The notes below the pieces were generated by a model. It saw only the letters and a list, made by a program, of their open reading frames with translations, was not told the origin of the DNA and made no database searches. Shown here in pieces: positions 26,026 through 38,213 of a stretch of DNA of 64,000 nucleotides; positions within the stretch are counted from its first letter, which is position 1, and each line of letters opens with the position of its first letter. The DNA lies in the NCBI RefSeq assembly GCF_001542905.1, contig NZ_LOAJ01000001.1, positions 682,001 to 746,000 on the forward strand, in the 5' to 3' direction. The translations under genes were made by a program, and so were the position numbers. Source of the stretch: Halorubrum aethiopicum (GTDB taxonomy: Archaea; Halobacteriota; Halobacteria; Halobacteriales; Haloferacaceae).

Positions 26026-28655
26026 ATGCCCAGCGGAGAGTACGACCCCGACACCGCCGAGCCGCACTGGCAGCGGCGATGGGTCGACGAGGAGACGTAC
26101 GCGTACCCCGACGACCCCGTCGATCCGAACACCGCGTTCTCCATCGACACCCCCCGCCGACCGTCTCCGGCAGCCTCCACTGGGGCCACGTGTACGGCTC
26201 GATCCTCCAGGACGTCGTCGCCCGCTTCCACCGGATGTACGACAGCGAGGTGTTCTACCCGTTCGGCTACGACGACAACGGGATCGCCTCCGAGCGGCTC
26301 ACCGAGCGCGAACTCGACGTTCGCCACCAGGACTTCGAGCGCCGCGAGTTCCAGCGCAAGTGCCGGGAGGTGTGTCTGGAGTACGAAGAGGAGTTCACGG
26401 AGAAGATGCAGGGCGTCGGCCTCTCCATCGACTGGAACAACACCTACCGCACCATCTCGCCGGAGGTCCAGCGCGTCTCCCAGCTCTCCTTCATCGACCT
26501 CTACGAGAAGGGCCGCGAGTACCGCCAGGAGGCCCCGGCGATCTGGTGTCCCGACTGCGAGACCGCCATCTCGCAGGTCGAGACCGAGGACGCGGAGCGC
26601 GACTCGCACTTCCACGACATCGAGTTCGGCGTCGCGGGGAGCGAGGACGCCTTCACCATCTCCACGACGCGACCCGAACTCCTCCCCGCCTGCGTCGCCG
26701 TCTTCGTCCACCCCGACGACGAGGAGAACGCGGACCTCGTCGGCCGCGAGGCGGCGGTGCCCCTGTTCGGCCACGAGGTGCCGATCATCGCGGACGACCG
26801 CGTCGACATGGAGACGGGGTCGGGGATCGTGATGTGTTGTACCTTCGGCGACCAGAACGACATCGAGTGGTACCAGGCGCACGACCTGGACCTCCGGGTC
26901 GCCATCGACGAGTCCGCCCACATGACCGACGTCGCCGGCGAGTACGAGGGGCTCCACTCCTCGGAGGCCCGCGAGGCCATCGTCGAGGACCTCGAGGCGG
27001 CCGGCGCGCTCCTCGATCGGTGGGAGATCACCCACACCGTCAACGTCCACGAGCGATGCGAGACGAGCGTCGAGTTCCTCGTCACGGAGCAGTGGTACAT
27101 CGAGGTGCTGGACAAACGCGAGGAGTACCTCGAGGCCGGCCGCGAGATGGAGTGGTTCCCCGAGAAGATGTTCACCCGGTATCAACACTGGGTCGAGGGC
27201 CTCCAGTGGGACTGGCTCATCTCCCGGCAGCGCTCCTCCGGGATCCCCTTCCCCGTCTGGTACTGTGCGGACTGCGACCGCGAGGTCGTCGCCGAGAAGG
27301 CCGACCTCCCCGTCGACCCGCTCTCGGACGATCCGCCGGTCGACGCCTGTCCGGAGTGCGGTCACGGGGAGTTCGTCCCCGAGGACGACGTGCTCGACAC
27401 GTGGGCGACCTCCTCTCTCACCCCGCTCATCAACGCCGGCTGGGACTACGACGAGGACGCCGGCGAGTTCGCCATGGACCGCCCGGAGATCTATCCGATG
27501 AACGTCCGGCCGCAGGGCCACGACATCATCTCCTTCTGGCTGTTCCACACCGTGATCAAGTGTTACGAGCACACCGGCGAGGTCCCCTTCGAGTCGACGA
27601 TGATCAACGGGATGGTGCTCGACGAGAACCGCGAGAAGATGTCGAAGTCCAAGGGGAACGTCGTCGACCCCGACGCGGTGTTGGAGGAGTACCCCGTCGA
27701 CGCCGCCCGCTACTGGGCGTCCGGCTCCGCGATCGGCGACGACCTCCCGTACCAGGAGAAGGGGCTCCGCGCGGGCGAGAAGCTCATCCGGAAGCTCTGG
27801 AACGCCTCGAAGCTGGTCGAGTCGCTCGCGCCCGAGCCGTACCCCGACGAGCCCGAGGGCGGCCTCCGCGAGATCGACCGCTGGCTGCTCGCCGAGCTCG
27901 ACCGCGAGGTCGAGACGCTCACCGGCAGACTCGAGAATCGCGAGTTCTCGAAGGCGCGCGACGGGCTCCGGAGCTTCTTCTGGAACACGTTCTGTGACGA
28001 CTACCTCGAGATCGCCAAACAGCGCGAGGACGCCTCGGCGGCGTACACGCTCCGGACCGCCCACCGCCGGTTCCTGAAGCTGTTCGCGCCGGTGCTCGCG
28101 CACGTCACGGAGGAGCTGTGGCAGGACATGTACGCGGACGCGGCCGCGGGGGACGCGGGCGACTCGATCCACCTCGCCGACTGGCCCGAACCCCTCGGAC
28201 TCGACGCCGACGCCGACGCCGGCCGCGCCGCGATGGCGGTCGTGGGCGCGCTCCGTCGGTACAAAAGCGAGAACCAGCTCCCGCTCAACGCCGACCTCGA
28301 CGCGGTCGAGGTGTACGCCGACATCCGCGGGTTCGAGGACGACGTCACCGGCGTGATGCACGTCGCGGACCTCGCGGTCCACCCGGACGCGGAGGCTCCC
28401 GTCGAGACGGTGGTCACCGGGATCGACCTCGACTACGCCACCGTCGGCCCGAAACACGGGGACCGCGTCGGCGACATCGACGCCGCGCTCGCGAGCGGGG
28501 ACTACGAGATCGACGGCGACGAGCTCCACGTCGCGGGCGTGACGCTGGAGGACGGCGAGTTCTCGATCGAGGAGAACAGGCGGTACGCGGGCGAGGGCGA
28601 ACTCCTGGACGCGGAGGACGTCGTCGTCATCGTCCGAAACGCTGTCGAGGCCTGA
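26026..28655 (+). CDS. valS: Valyl-tRNA synthetase, apparent frameshift near the N-terminus
   Basis: Charges tRNA-Val and edits mischarged threonine; about 876 residues if the frame is restored. The protein opens in one frame (MPSGEYDPDTAEPHWQRRW ... FSIDTP) and continues in another (PPTVSGSLHWGHVYG) after a C6 run at 26150-26155; seven C would join them exactly. The ATP-binding HIGH-type motif HWGH is just after the break, the editing domain occupies about residues 190-330, zinc-type CxxC pairs (WCPDCETA, YCADCD, CPECGHGEF) are present, and KMSKSKGNVVDP is near residue 540. All catalytic parts are intact, and the gene is essential, so an assembly error is far likelier than a real lesion. Confidence 0.92.
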
Positions 28656-28674
28656 TCGCTCGAACTCGACCCGA

Positions 28675-29732
28675 TCACTCGAGGTCCGCGCCGACCGCGT
28701 CCGCGACCGTCTCGAAGCCGTCGCGCTCGAGGAGGTCGAGCAGTCCCCGGTTGATCGAACGGGCGAGCCCCGGACCCTCGTAGACGAGCGCGGTGTACAG
28801 CTGGACGACCGACGCGCCGGCGCGGATCTTCTCGTATGCGCCCGCCGCGTCGGAGACGCCGCCGACGCCGACGACCGGCACGTCCGTCCGCTCCGCGACG
28901 AACCGGACCAGGTCGGTGGAGACGTCCTCGATCGGCTTTCCCGACAGTCCCCCCGCTCCGCGCGGTTCGGGCTCTCCAGCGTGTCGGGACGCGAGACGGT
29001 CGTGTTGGTCGCGATCACACCGTCGAGGCGGAGGTCGTCGACGACGGCGAGCGCGTCCGCGATCGCCTCCCGCGGGAGGTCGGGCGAGAGCTTGACCAGA
29101 AGCGGCGACGCGCCCGCCTCCGAGAGCGTTCCGAGGATCTCCTCGAGCGCCTCGCGGTTCTGTAGCTCGCGGAGGCCGGGCGTGTTGGGACTCGAGACGT
29201 TGACGACGAAGTAGTCGCCCGCGTCGGCGACGCGCTCGTAGGTGTACAGGTAGTCGTCGGCCGCCTCCGACAGCGGCGTCGACTTCGACTTCCCGACGTT
29301 GACGCCGACCGGCACGTCCGGCATCGGCTCCCGGTCGAGGCGGTCGCCGACGACGTCCGCGCCCTCGTTGTTGAAGCCCATCCGGTTGATCAACGCGTCG
29401 TCCTCGCGGAGCCGGAACAGTCGCGGTCGGGGGTTCCCCGGCTGTCCCTCGGCGGTCACGCCGCCGACCTCGACGTGGCCGAACCCGAGCGCGGCGAGCG
29501 CCCGCGGCACCTCGGCGTTCTTGTCGAAGCCGGCGGCCACGCCGACCGGGTTCGGAAACGCGATGTCGAACGCGTCGACCCGTAACCGCTCGTCCTCCAC
29601 GGCGTACCGCTCCCGGAGCGCCGGCTCGATCGGAGTGCCCTGTACGCCACGGAGGAGGCGGTGTCCCGCGGTGTGTGCCGTCTCGGCCGGGAGCGCGAAC
29701 AACGCCGGCTTCGCGAGGTCGTAGAGCCCCAT
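28675..29732 (-). CDS. pyrD: Dihydroorotate dehydrogenase (quinone), apparent frameshift
   Basis: Class 2, membrane-associated flavoenzyme oxidising dihydroorotate to orotate with quinone, the fourth pyrimidine step; about 352 residues if repaired. From the ATG at 29732 (MGLYDLAKPALFALPAETAH) the frame covers the FMN-binding core with NPVGVAAGFDKNAE and NVSSPNTPGL (catalytic serine region) and reaches NTTVSRPDTLESPNRAERG. The remainder (LSGKPIEDVSTDLVRF, PVVGVGGVSDA, GASVVQLYTALVYEGP) is in another frame. The switch is at a six-base run (plus strand C6 28949-28954) where seven would restore frame. It is convergent with valS, 19 bp apart. Confidence 0.92.
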
Positions 29733-29852
29733 CGGTCGGTTCTCGTCGTGGACGGGTATCAATCCGCCGACCCGCGGTACCGGCGGCACGGACGTCGTCG
29801 GTCGGGACGCGAGAAACGGCCTCGTCTCGGACGGCCACGGACCGCGATGGCC

Positions 29853-30056
29853 TCAGAAGTCGTGTTCGAGCTGCTCGGGGTCCGAGTCCGCCTTCTGGAT
29901 GATGATCTTGCCGTCGCGGACGCGAACGAACACCTCGTCGCCGATCTCCATCCCGGCGACGGCGAGCTCGTCCTCGTGGAGGTTCACGTGGACGTTGTGG
30001 TACTCCCCGTCGTCGTCCTTGGCGCCACTCGGGCTGAGCTTCTTTTTGCGGACCAT
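29853..30056 (-). CDS. Small AbrB/SpoVT-like protein
   Basis: A 67-residue protein starting MVRKKKLSPSGAKDDDGEY, followed by a swapped-hairpin-like stretch (VHVNLHEDELAVAGMEIGDE, then VFVRVRDGKIIIQKAD) that resembles the AbrB/MazE DNA-binding fold. A basic start and acidic remainder suit a haloarchaeal DNA-binding regulator, perhaps an autoregulator; the target is unknown. A CTTATATG element (coding strand) 30-40 bp before the ATG fits a leaderless transcript. It is divergent from MC1, separated by 243 bp. Confidence 0.75.
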   Translation of the reverse strand: MVRKKKLSPSGAKDDDGEYHNVHVNLHEDELAVAGMEIGDEVFVRVRDGKIIIQKADSDPEQLEHDF

Positions 30057-30299
30057 CGCGGGTGTATGGCTCGCACTTCGCCACAGCAGACATATAAGTG
30101 TTGTTTACGCGTCGGATCGCCGTCTCGGGTGGAAACGGAGGTCGATCGACTTCCACTCCCGTCGTTCGATTCGACCACCGGAACCGCCTCGAGATCGAGG
30201 GCCCGTTCCGGCGTATTTATAAGTTATGTGCCGATCAGTTTTCATTTCGCCGATATATTTATTACGGGTTGTGTGTTGGGTTGACACGGAGGTAAAACC
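30057..30299. promoter_or_regulatory. Divergent promoter region between AbrB-like gene and MC1
   Basis: Three AT-rich patches stand out against the GC-rich background: ACATATAAGTG (30089-30099, for the minus-strand gene), GTATTTATAAG (30213-30223) and GATATATTTATTAC (30250-30263), the last two probably TATA boxes for MC1. A strong Shine-Dalgarno GGAGGT (30289-30294) precedes the MC1 ATG by 5 bp and complements the 16S 3' end CCTCC. A long leader with SD is unusual next to the mostly leaderless genes here. Confidence 0.6.
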
Positions 30300-30629
30300 A
30301 TGGTACGTGAAGACGGTAAGCGAAACTTCGCCCTCCGGGAGGAGGACGGGTCGGAACCGAGCGAGTTCTCCGGGAACATGCCGAGACAGGCGGCGCTCAA
30401 GGCGGCTCGGACCCTCGAGCCCGCCCCTTCCGAGGAGGAGGCGGAACGGATCACGCTCAGGCTCCGCGAGAAAGGGACGGAAAAGGTACACGAATACGAG
30501 GGGTGGGCGTGGAAGGCGAGCGCTCCCGAAGTCGACGAGGCCGACGACGACTTCTGGCTCAACGACCTCGACGACATCACGAAGGCGAACGTCTCGAAAC
30601 AGGGTATCGAGTACCTCGACGAGGAGTAA
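30300..30629 (+). CDS. mc1: Non-histone chromosomal protein MC1
   Basis: Archaeal chromatin protein MC1, 109 residues, a monomer that bends DNA sharply. The single MC1 domain runs about residues 3-90: RNFALREEDGSEPSEFSGNM, PRQAALKAARTL, ITLRLREKGTEKVHEYEGW. The basic arch residues are reduced and the C-terminal tail is acidic, as in haloarchaeal versions. The ATG at 30300 follows a strong GGAGGT, and two TATA-like sequences lie upstream, consistent with high expression. It sits immediately upstream of the rRNA operon, but the operon has its own promoters, so co-transcription is not required. Confidence 0.95.
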   Translation: MVREDGKRNFALREEDGSEPSEFSGNMPRQAALKAARTLEPAPSEEEAERITLRLREKGTEKVHEYEGWAWKASAPEVDEADDDFWLNDLDDITKANVSKQGIEYLDEE

Positions 30630-30764
30630 CTCCCTGTCCCGTCCGCTCCGACGAGCCCGCGTTTCTTTCACGGACCGACTCCGCCAGCCGCGCGTTGGGG
30701 ACCGGACGGTCGCCGCTCGGATCCGCCTTTCGCGCCATGAAACCGCATGACGTGGCGGGTTCGG

Positions 30765-30806
30765 TTCGACGGGGTTAAATGTGTACCCCGATTCGAATGG
30801 AATGCG
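30765..30806 (+). promoter_or_regulatory. rRNA operon promoter P1
   Basis: TTCGACGGGGTTAAATGTGT carries an upstream TTCGA box and the TATA box, flanked by CGGGG and CCCCG that form an inverted repeat with an 11-nt interval. An AATGCGAAG motif at 30800-30808, about 27 bp downstream, matches the start-site motif known at haloarchaeal rRNA promoters. The 130 bp between MC1 and this promoter show nothing else recognisable. Confidence 0.85.
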
Positions 30807-30860
30807 AAGGCCCCCGCGGTGGGGGCAGCGGCCGGCCGCCGACGGCGGCCGGTCGACGCG

Positions 30861-30907
30861 TTCCGACGGGGTTAAATGTATACCCCGATTCGAACCGAAT
30901 GCGAAGA
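30861..30907 (+). promoter_or_regulatory. rRNA operon promoter P2
   Basis: Near-identical copy of P1: ACGGGGTTAAATGTATACCC followed by the start-site motif AATGCGAAG at 30898-30906. The CGGGG/CCCCG flank is preserved. It lies 96 bp downstream of P1; the spacer between them is GC-rich with a GCCGGCCGCC-type palindrome. Confidence 0.85.
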
Positions 30908-30962
30908 ACGCATCGCGAACTCGGGCCGTTCAACCCGGCCCGGTTTCGCAGGACCGACGAAG

Positions 30963-30990
30963 TCCGATGGGTTTATGTCCCATGCTGGAC
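30963..30990 (+). promoter_or_regulatory. rRNA operon promoter P3 (diverged)
   Basis: TCCGATGGGTTTATGTCCCA has the same plan as P1 and P2, a TATA-like TTTATG flanked by the inverted repeat ATGGG/CCCAT, but the downstream start-site motif is not clear. It is probably the proximal, weaker promoter. Confidence 0.6.
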
Positions 30991-31054
30991 AACGTTCAGG
31001 TCCGCGAAGGATGAGGATTTCGCCCCCTGCGCTCCGGCGTAAGAGGAGATCTGA

Positions 31055-31125
31055 TGTGAGCCGTGGACGTTCGGTGTCATCCGGGTCGCCGGTGGCAACG
31101 GACTCCACATTGGACCATGCAATGG
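31055..31125 (+). other. 16S rRNA precursor processing stem, 5' arm
   Basis: Complements 32740-32808 downstream of 16S. The outer 15 bp (31055-31069 with 32794-32808) pair perfectly, and pairing continues with internal loops to about 31123. Such stems hold the bulge-helix-bulge motif cut by the archaeal splicing endonuclease to release pre-16S. Confidence 0.8.
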
Positions 31126-31194
31126 TGTGTTGACAACGAGTCAACACCCGCCAACATAACCCCCTCGTGCCGGGAATCAGGCGCGAGGGTACAC

Positions 31195-32665
<1,471 letters not shown>

Positions 32666-32739
32666 CAGACCCGAGACCTCCCTTCAGGGAGGCTCATCTT
32701 ACCTTCGACCGTTCACACGAACGGTCACTACTCATTCAC

Positions 32740-32808
32740 TTCGCATGCGTCCAACACGGAATCCGCGTCACCGCCGGCCCGGACACTTTTGAGCGTCCAC
32801 GGCTCACA
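32740..32808 (+). other. 16S rRNA precursor processing stem, 3' arm
   Basis: Partner of 31055-31125; CGTCCACGGCTCACA at 32794-32808 is the exact reverse complement of 31055-31069. Confidence 0.8.
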
Positions 32809-32854
32809 CCTACACACCCCCACACCAGACCATATCCTCTCCACATGGAGAGGT

Positions 32855-32926
32855 GGGCTCATAGCTCAGCGGTAGAGTGCCTCCCTTGCAAGGAGGATGC
32901 CCTGGGTTCGAATCCCAGTGAGTCCA
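32855..32926 (+). tRNA. tRNA-Ala (anticodon TGC)
   Basis: 72 nt in the 16S-23S spacer, the usual place in haloarchaea. The acceptor stem GGGCTCA/TGAGTCC closes (one G-T). The D arm contains AGCTCAGCGGTAGAG. The anticodon stem-loop is CCTCC-CTTGCAA-GGAGG with anticodon TGC, and the T arm is CTGGG-TTCGAAT-CCCAG. Discriminator is A; CCA is not encoded. No intron. Confidence 0.97.
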
Positions 32927-33063
32927 TGTCAGTCCGGCCGGTTCGAAACGTGCCCCTTAAGGGCGTACCGACGAACCGTTCGGACACGACGACCGATGCA
33001 CCATCCCGGGAAACCGCGGATGGGAAGGGTTCGACGAACACGCGCTGCCACGCGTGATTCGAT

Positions 33064-33130
33064 GACGACCGTGTATACGTGCGATCCAGACGTCCACTGA
33101 ACTCATACGAGTTCGTGGAACGTCAGTGAA
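33064..33130 (+). other. 23S rRNA precursor processing stem, 5' arm
   Basis: Positions 33064-33089 are complementary to 36157-36182 with one G-T pair in 26, and 33098-33111 (TGAACTCATACGAG) pairs exactly with 36135-36148. The offset between the two helices gives the bulges expected of a bulge-helix-bulge cleavage site. Confidence 0.85.
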
Positions 33131-33199
33131 CCATACAGTCGGACTACCTCTTATGAGGTACTCTGACACCGTCAGTGTTCTTTGAACACTGACACACTA

Positions 33200-36110
<2,911 letters not shown>

Positions 36111-36112
36111 CA

Positions 36113-36182
36113 TACGGTCACTGGACCTTCCACACTCGTATGAGTTCAGGCGGTAGCTGGATCGCACGCATACACGGTCGTC
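36113..36182 (+). other. 23S rRNA precursor processing stem, 3' arm
   Basis: Partner of 33064-33130 (see that entry). It lies in the 23S-5S spacer. Confidence 0.85.
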
Positions 36183-36194
36183 AATAAGACGAGC

Positions 36195-36250
36195 CACTGA
36201 CACAGGGGTCTCTCTTGAGAGAGTCTCGGTTCGAGTCCGGGAGTCAGCAT
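36195..36250 (+). ncRNA. tRNA-like mini-structure upstream of 5S rRNA
   Basis: A complete T arm, CTCGG-TTCGAGT-CCGGG (36225-36241), with an acceptor-like helix CTGAC (36197-36201) / GTCAG (36243-36247) and a central hairpin CTCTC-TT-GAGAG (36210-36221), but no D arm or true anticodon loop. It ends two to three bases before 5S. In Haloferax volcanii, tRNase Z matures the 5S 5' end using a tRNA-like fold just upstream; this looks like the same device. It is not a functional tRNA gene. Confidence 0.7.
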
Positions 36251-36372
36251 GAAGGCGGCCATAGCGGTGGGGGCACACCCGTACCCGTTCCGAACACGGA
36301 AGTTAAGCCCACCCGCGTACCGGGAAGTACTGGAGTGAGCGATCCTCTGGGAACCGCGGTTCGCCGCCTCGC
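36251..36372 (+). rRNA. rrf: 5S ribosomal RNA
   Basis: About 122 nt, aligning with the Haloarcula 5S by eye: AGGCGGCCATAGCGGTGGGG at the 5' side, CCCGAACACGG-type centre (TTCCGAACACGGAAGTTAAG), and GGTTCGCCGCC at the 3' side pairing with GGCGGCC. Exact ends are uncertain by one or two bases. Confidence 0.95.
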
Positions 36373-36393
36373 CACTCATACTTCATCACATTC

Positions 36394-36426
36394 GAGCCCA
36401 CGGACACCGCGTCCGTGGGCTCTTTT
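36394..36426 (+). terminator. Hairpin terminator of the rRNA operon
   Basis: Perfect 12-bp inverted repeat GAGCCCACGGAC (36394-36405) / GTCCGTGGGCTC (36411-36422) with a 5-nt loop, followed by TTTT. Its form is like a bacterial intrinsic terminator; archaeal termination depends mainly on the T run, so the hairpin may instead stabilise the RNA end. Confidence 0.75.
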
Positions 36427-36454
36427 CATGTATTTCGCCGAGCAGCGACGCTTC

Positions 36455-36475
36455 CCGATAGGCTTAAACGCTCGA
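36455..36475 (+). promoter_or_regulatory. tRNA-Cys promoter
   Basis: AGGCTTAAACG (36460-36470) is a TATA-like element about 30 bp before the tRNA-Cys 5' end, downstream of the rRNA terminator, so tRNA-Cys is probably transcribed separately from the rRNA operon. Confidence 0.6.
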
Positions 36476-36494
36476 CAGCGGTACGTTCGATAGC

Positions 36495-36570
36495 GCCAAG
36501 GTGGCAGAGTCTGGTCAGACGCAGCGGCCTGCAGAGCCGCCCGACGCCGGTTCAAATCCGGCCCTTGGCT
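36495..36570 (+). tRNA. tRNA-Cys (anticodon GCA)
   Basis: 76 nt. Acceptor stem GCCAAGG/CCTTGGC, anticodon stem-loop GCGGC-CTGCAGA-GCCGC with anticodon GCA, and T arm GCCGG-TTCAAAT-CCGGC. Discriminator T; CCA is not encoded. A T6 run at 36570-36575 directly follows and should terminate transcription. tRNA-Cys after 5S is the standard haloarchaeal order. Confidence 0.97.
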
Positions 36571-36640
36571 TTTTTCCACACGCACAGCCGCCGGGCTCGG
36601 CCGGTTCGACCGATGCCGTAGATATCGCCGTAGGACCTCG

Positions 36641-36997
36641 TTAGAAGGTGATGATCTCGTAGTCGTTGTCGACGAGCGAGCGGATGCTCGGGTGGCCGTC
36701 GTGTTCGTCGAGGGTGACGAGACCGGCGTCGGCGACGGCCTCGTCGACGCCGAACGCGCCCGAACAGTAGTCACAGACGACCGCGTCGTCGCGGACCGTC
36801 CGATACAGCTCGTGGTAGTCGCTCTCCTCGTCTTCGAGTTCGGGGACCCACTGGGTGCCGGCCCCATCGAAGACCAGTTCGAGTTCGTCGCCGTCGGTGT
36901 CGGCGAACTCCTTTGCGGCCTCCAGCGCGTTCGCGAGGCGGCCGTAGTCGGCGTGCGATTCGTTGCCGGCGAGGATCACTATCGCTGCTTTCGTCAT
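36641..36997 (-). CDS. DsrE-family protein
   Basis: A 118-residue DsrE/DsrF-like protein starting MTKAAIVILAGNESHADYGR. Cysteines in VVCDYCSGAFGV (near residue 78) sit where sulfur-carrier members place their active cysteine. The family includes sulfur-transfer proteins, but many archaeal members are uncharacterised. The ATG at 36997 is preferred to the upstream start at 37078, which adds a Thr/Ala-rich stretch unlike the family. Convergent with tRNA-Cys. Confidence 0.85.
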   Translation of the reverse strand: MTKAAIVILAGNESHADYGRLANALEAAKEFADTDGDELELVFDGAGTQWVPELEDEESDYHELYRTVRDDAVVCDYCSGAFGVDEAVADAGLVTLDEHDGHPSIRSLVDNDYEIITF

Positions 36998-37256
36998 CGC
37001 ACCCGTCACGAGGGCCACCGTCGTACTAAACTCGGCGCGGGTGTGTGTCGCGGACGCCGACTCGTCACGTGAATACACGACACGTATCGCCGGGGCGTCG
37101 TATCTCGTCTCGCGTTCCGCTGCTCGCGTCGGGAGGTCGTTCTCGGATCGCTCGCGGGGATCGGCGTCGGATCAGCCGTGGTCCGAACCGCCACGGCGGT
37201 CTCTCCGACCGCGTCGAATCGGATCGGTGTTACGGTCCCGTCACGTGTTCTGCGTC

Positions 37257-38141
37257 ATGAGCGATGGGAACGCCGGAGATGGCCGGGAGGAGTCGACCGA
37301 TCGACGCGGTCCGAACGCCACCGCCTCGGGCGATGTCGACGGGACGGACGACGCGGGGAATCTCGACACCGGATCCGACCCGGCGGCGTACGCGGCCGCG
37401 ACGCCCGAGGTCGGGCTTCCGGACGCGCCGGGACCGGCCGGCGACGCGCCGGCGGTCCGCGCGGTCGGGGTCGGCCCCGGGAACCCGGAGTTCCTCGTTC
37501 CGCGGGCCGACCGGGCGATCCGGCGGGCGGACGTCGTCATCGGGTTCGAGACGGTCGTCGACCTCGTCCGCGACCGCACCGACGCGGACCTCCTCTCCTG
37601 CGGGTACCGCGACGAGGCCGAGACGCTGGCGACGTTCGCCGACCGCGTCGCCGGCGGCGACCGCGGGGTCGCGGTTCTGATGGGAGACCCGAACCACTCG
37701 GGGTACCAGTTCCTCGGAAAGGTCGAGCGCGCCGTCGACGAGGCGACGGACGGCGGGGTAGGGGTTCGCGTCGTCCCCGGCGTCTCCTCGCTTCAGGTCG
37801 CGGCGAGCAGGTGCCGGACGCCGATGGAGGACGCGACGTTCGTCACGCTCCACAAGCGCGGCGACCTCGCGGTCGACCTCGACCGGCTCCGCCGGGACGT
37901 CGGCGACCGCCACCTGCTCGTTCTCCCACGTCCGTTCGACTGGATGCCGGGGGACGTCGCGGCGGACCTGCTCGAACACGGCGGGCGGGCGGACGCGACC
38001 GCGCTCGTCTGCGAGCGGCTCACCCGCGACGACGAGGCGATCGCGCGGACGACGCTTGGCGACCTCGCCGAGCACGCGGGCGGCGACGGCCGCGACGACT
38101 CCCCGTTCTCGGACCTCTCGGTGCTCGTCGTCAGGCGGTGA
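37257..38141 (+). CDS. cbiE: Cobalt-precorrin-7 C5-methyltransferase CbiE
   Basis: Tetrapyrrole methylase that methylates C5 in anaerobic cobalamin synthesis; 294 residues. The SAM-binding core starts VRAVGVGPGNPEFLVPRA (about residue 68) and contains RADVVIGFETVVDLV, VLMGDPNHSGYQFLGKV and VRVVPGVSSLQVAASRC. The first 65 residues are an acidic Asp/Gly/Ala-rich extension absent from bacterial CbiE. No CbiT domain is fused, and the other cobalamin genes are outside this window. The ATG at 37257 is used. HemB at 19764 supplies the precursor pathway. Confidence 0.87.
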   Translation: MSDGNAGDGREESTDRRGPNATASGDVDGTDDAGNLDTGSDPAAYAAATPEVGLPDAPGPAGDAPAVRAVGVGPGNPEFLVPRADRAIRRADVVIGFETVVDLVRDRTDADLLSCGYRDEAETLATFADRVAGGDRGVAVLMGDPNHSGYQFLGKVERAVDEATDGGVGVRVVPGVSSLQVAASRCRTPMEDATFVTLHKRGDLAVDLDRLRRDVGDRHLLVLPRPFDWMPGDVAADLLEHGGRADATALVCERLTRDDEAIARTTLGDLAEHAGGDGRDDSPFSDLSVLVVRR

Positions 38142-38213
38142 CGGGGCGGGGGAGTCCCGGCGACTCGCTACGGGTTAGTAACCGTTATACATCGGGTGAC
38201 CCACACTCGAACC

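Noticed and set aside
36190-36250. A complete tRNA gene between 23S and 5S
   Set aside because: There is an exact T arm but no D arm or anticodon stem; the compact tRNA-like processing signal is the better reading.
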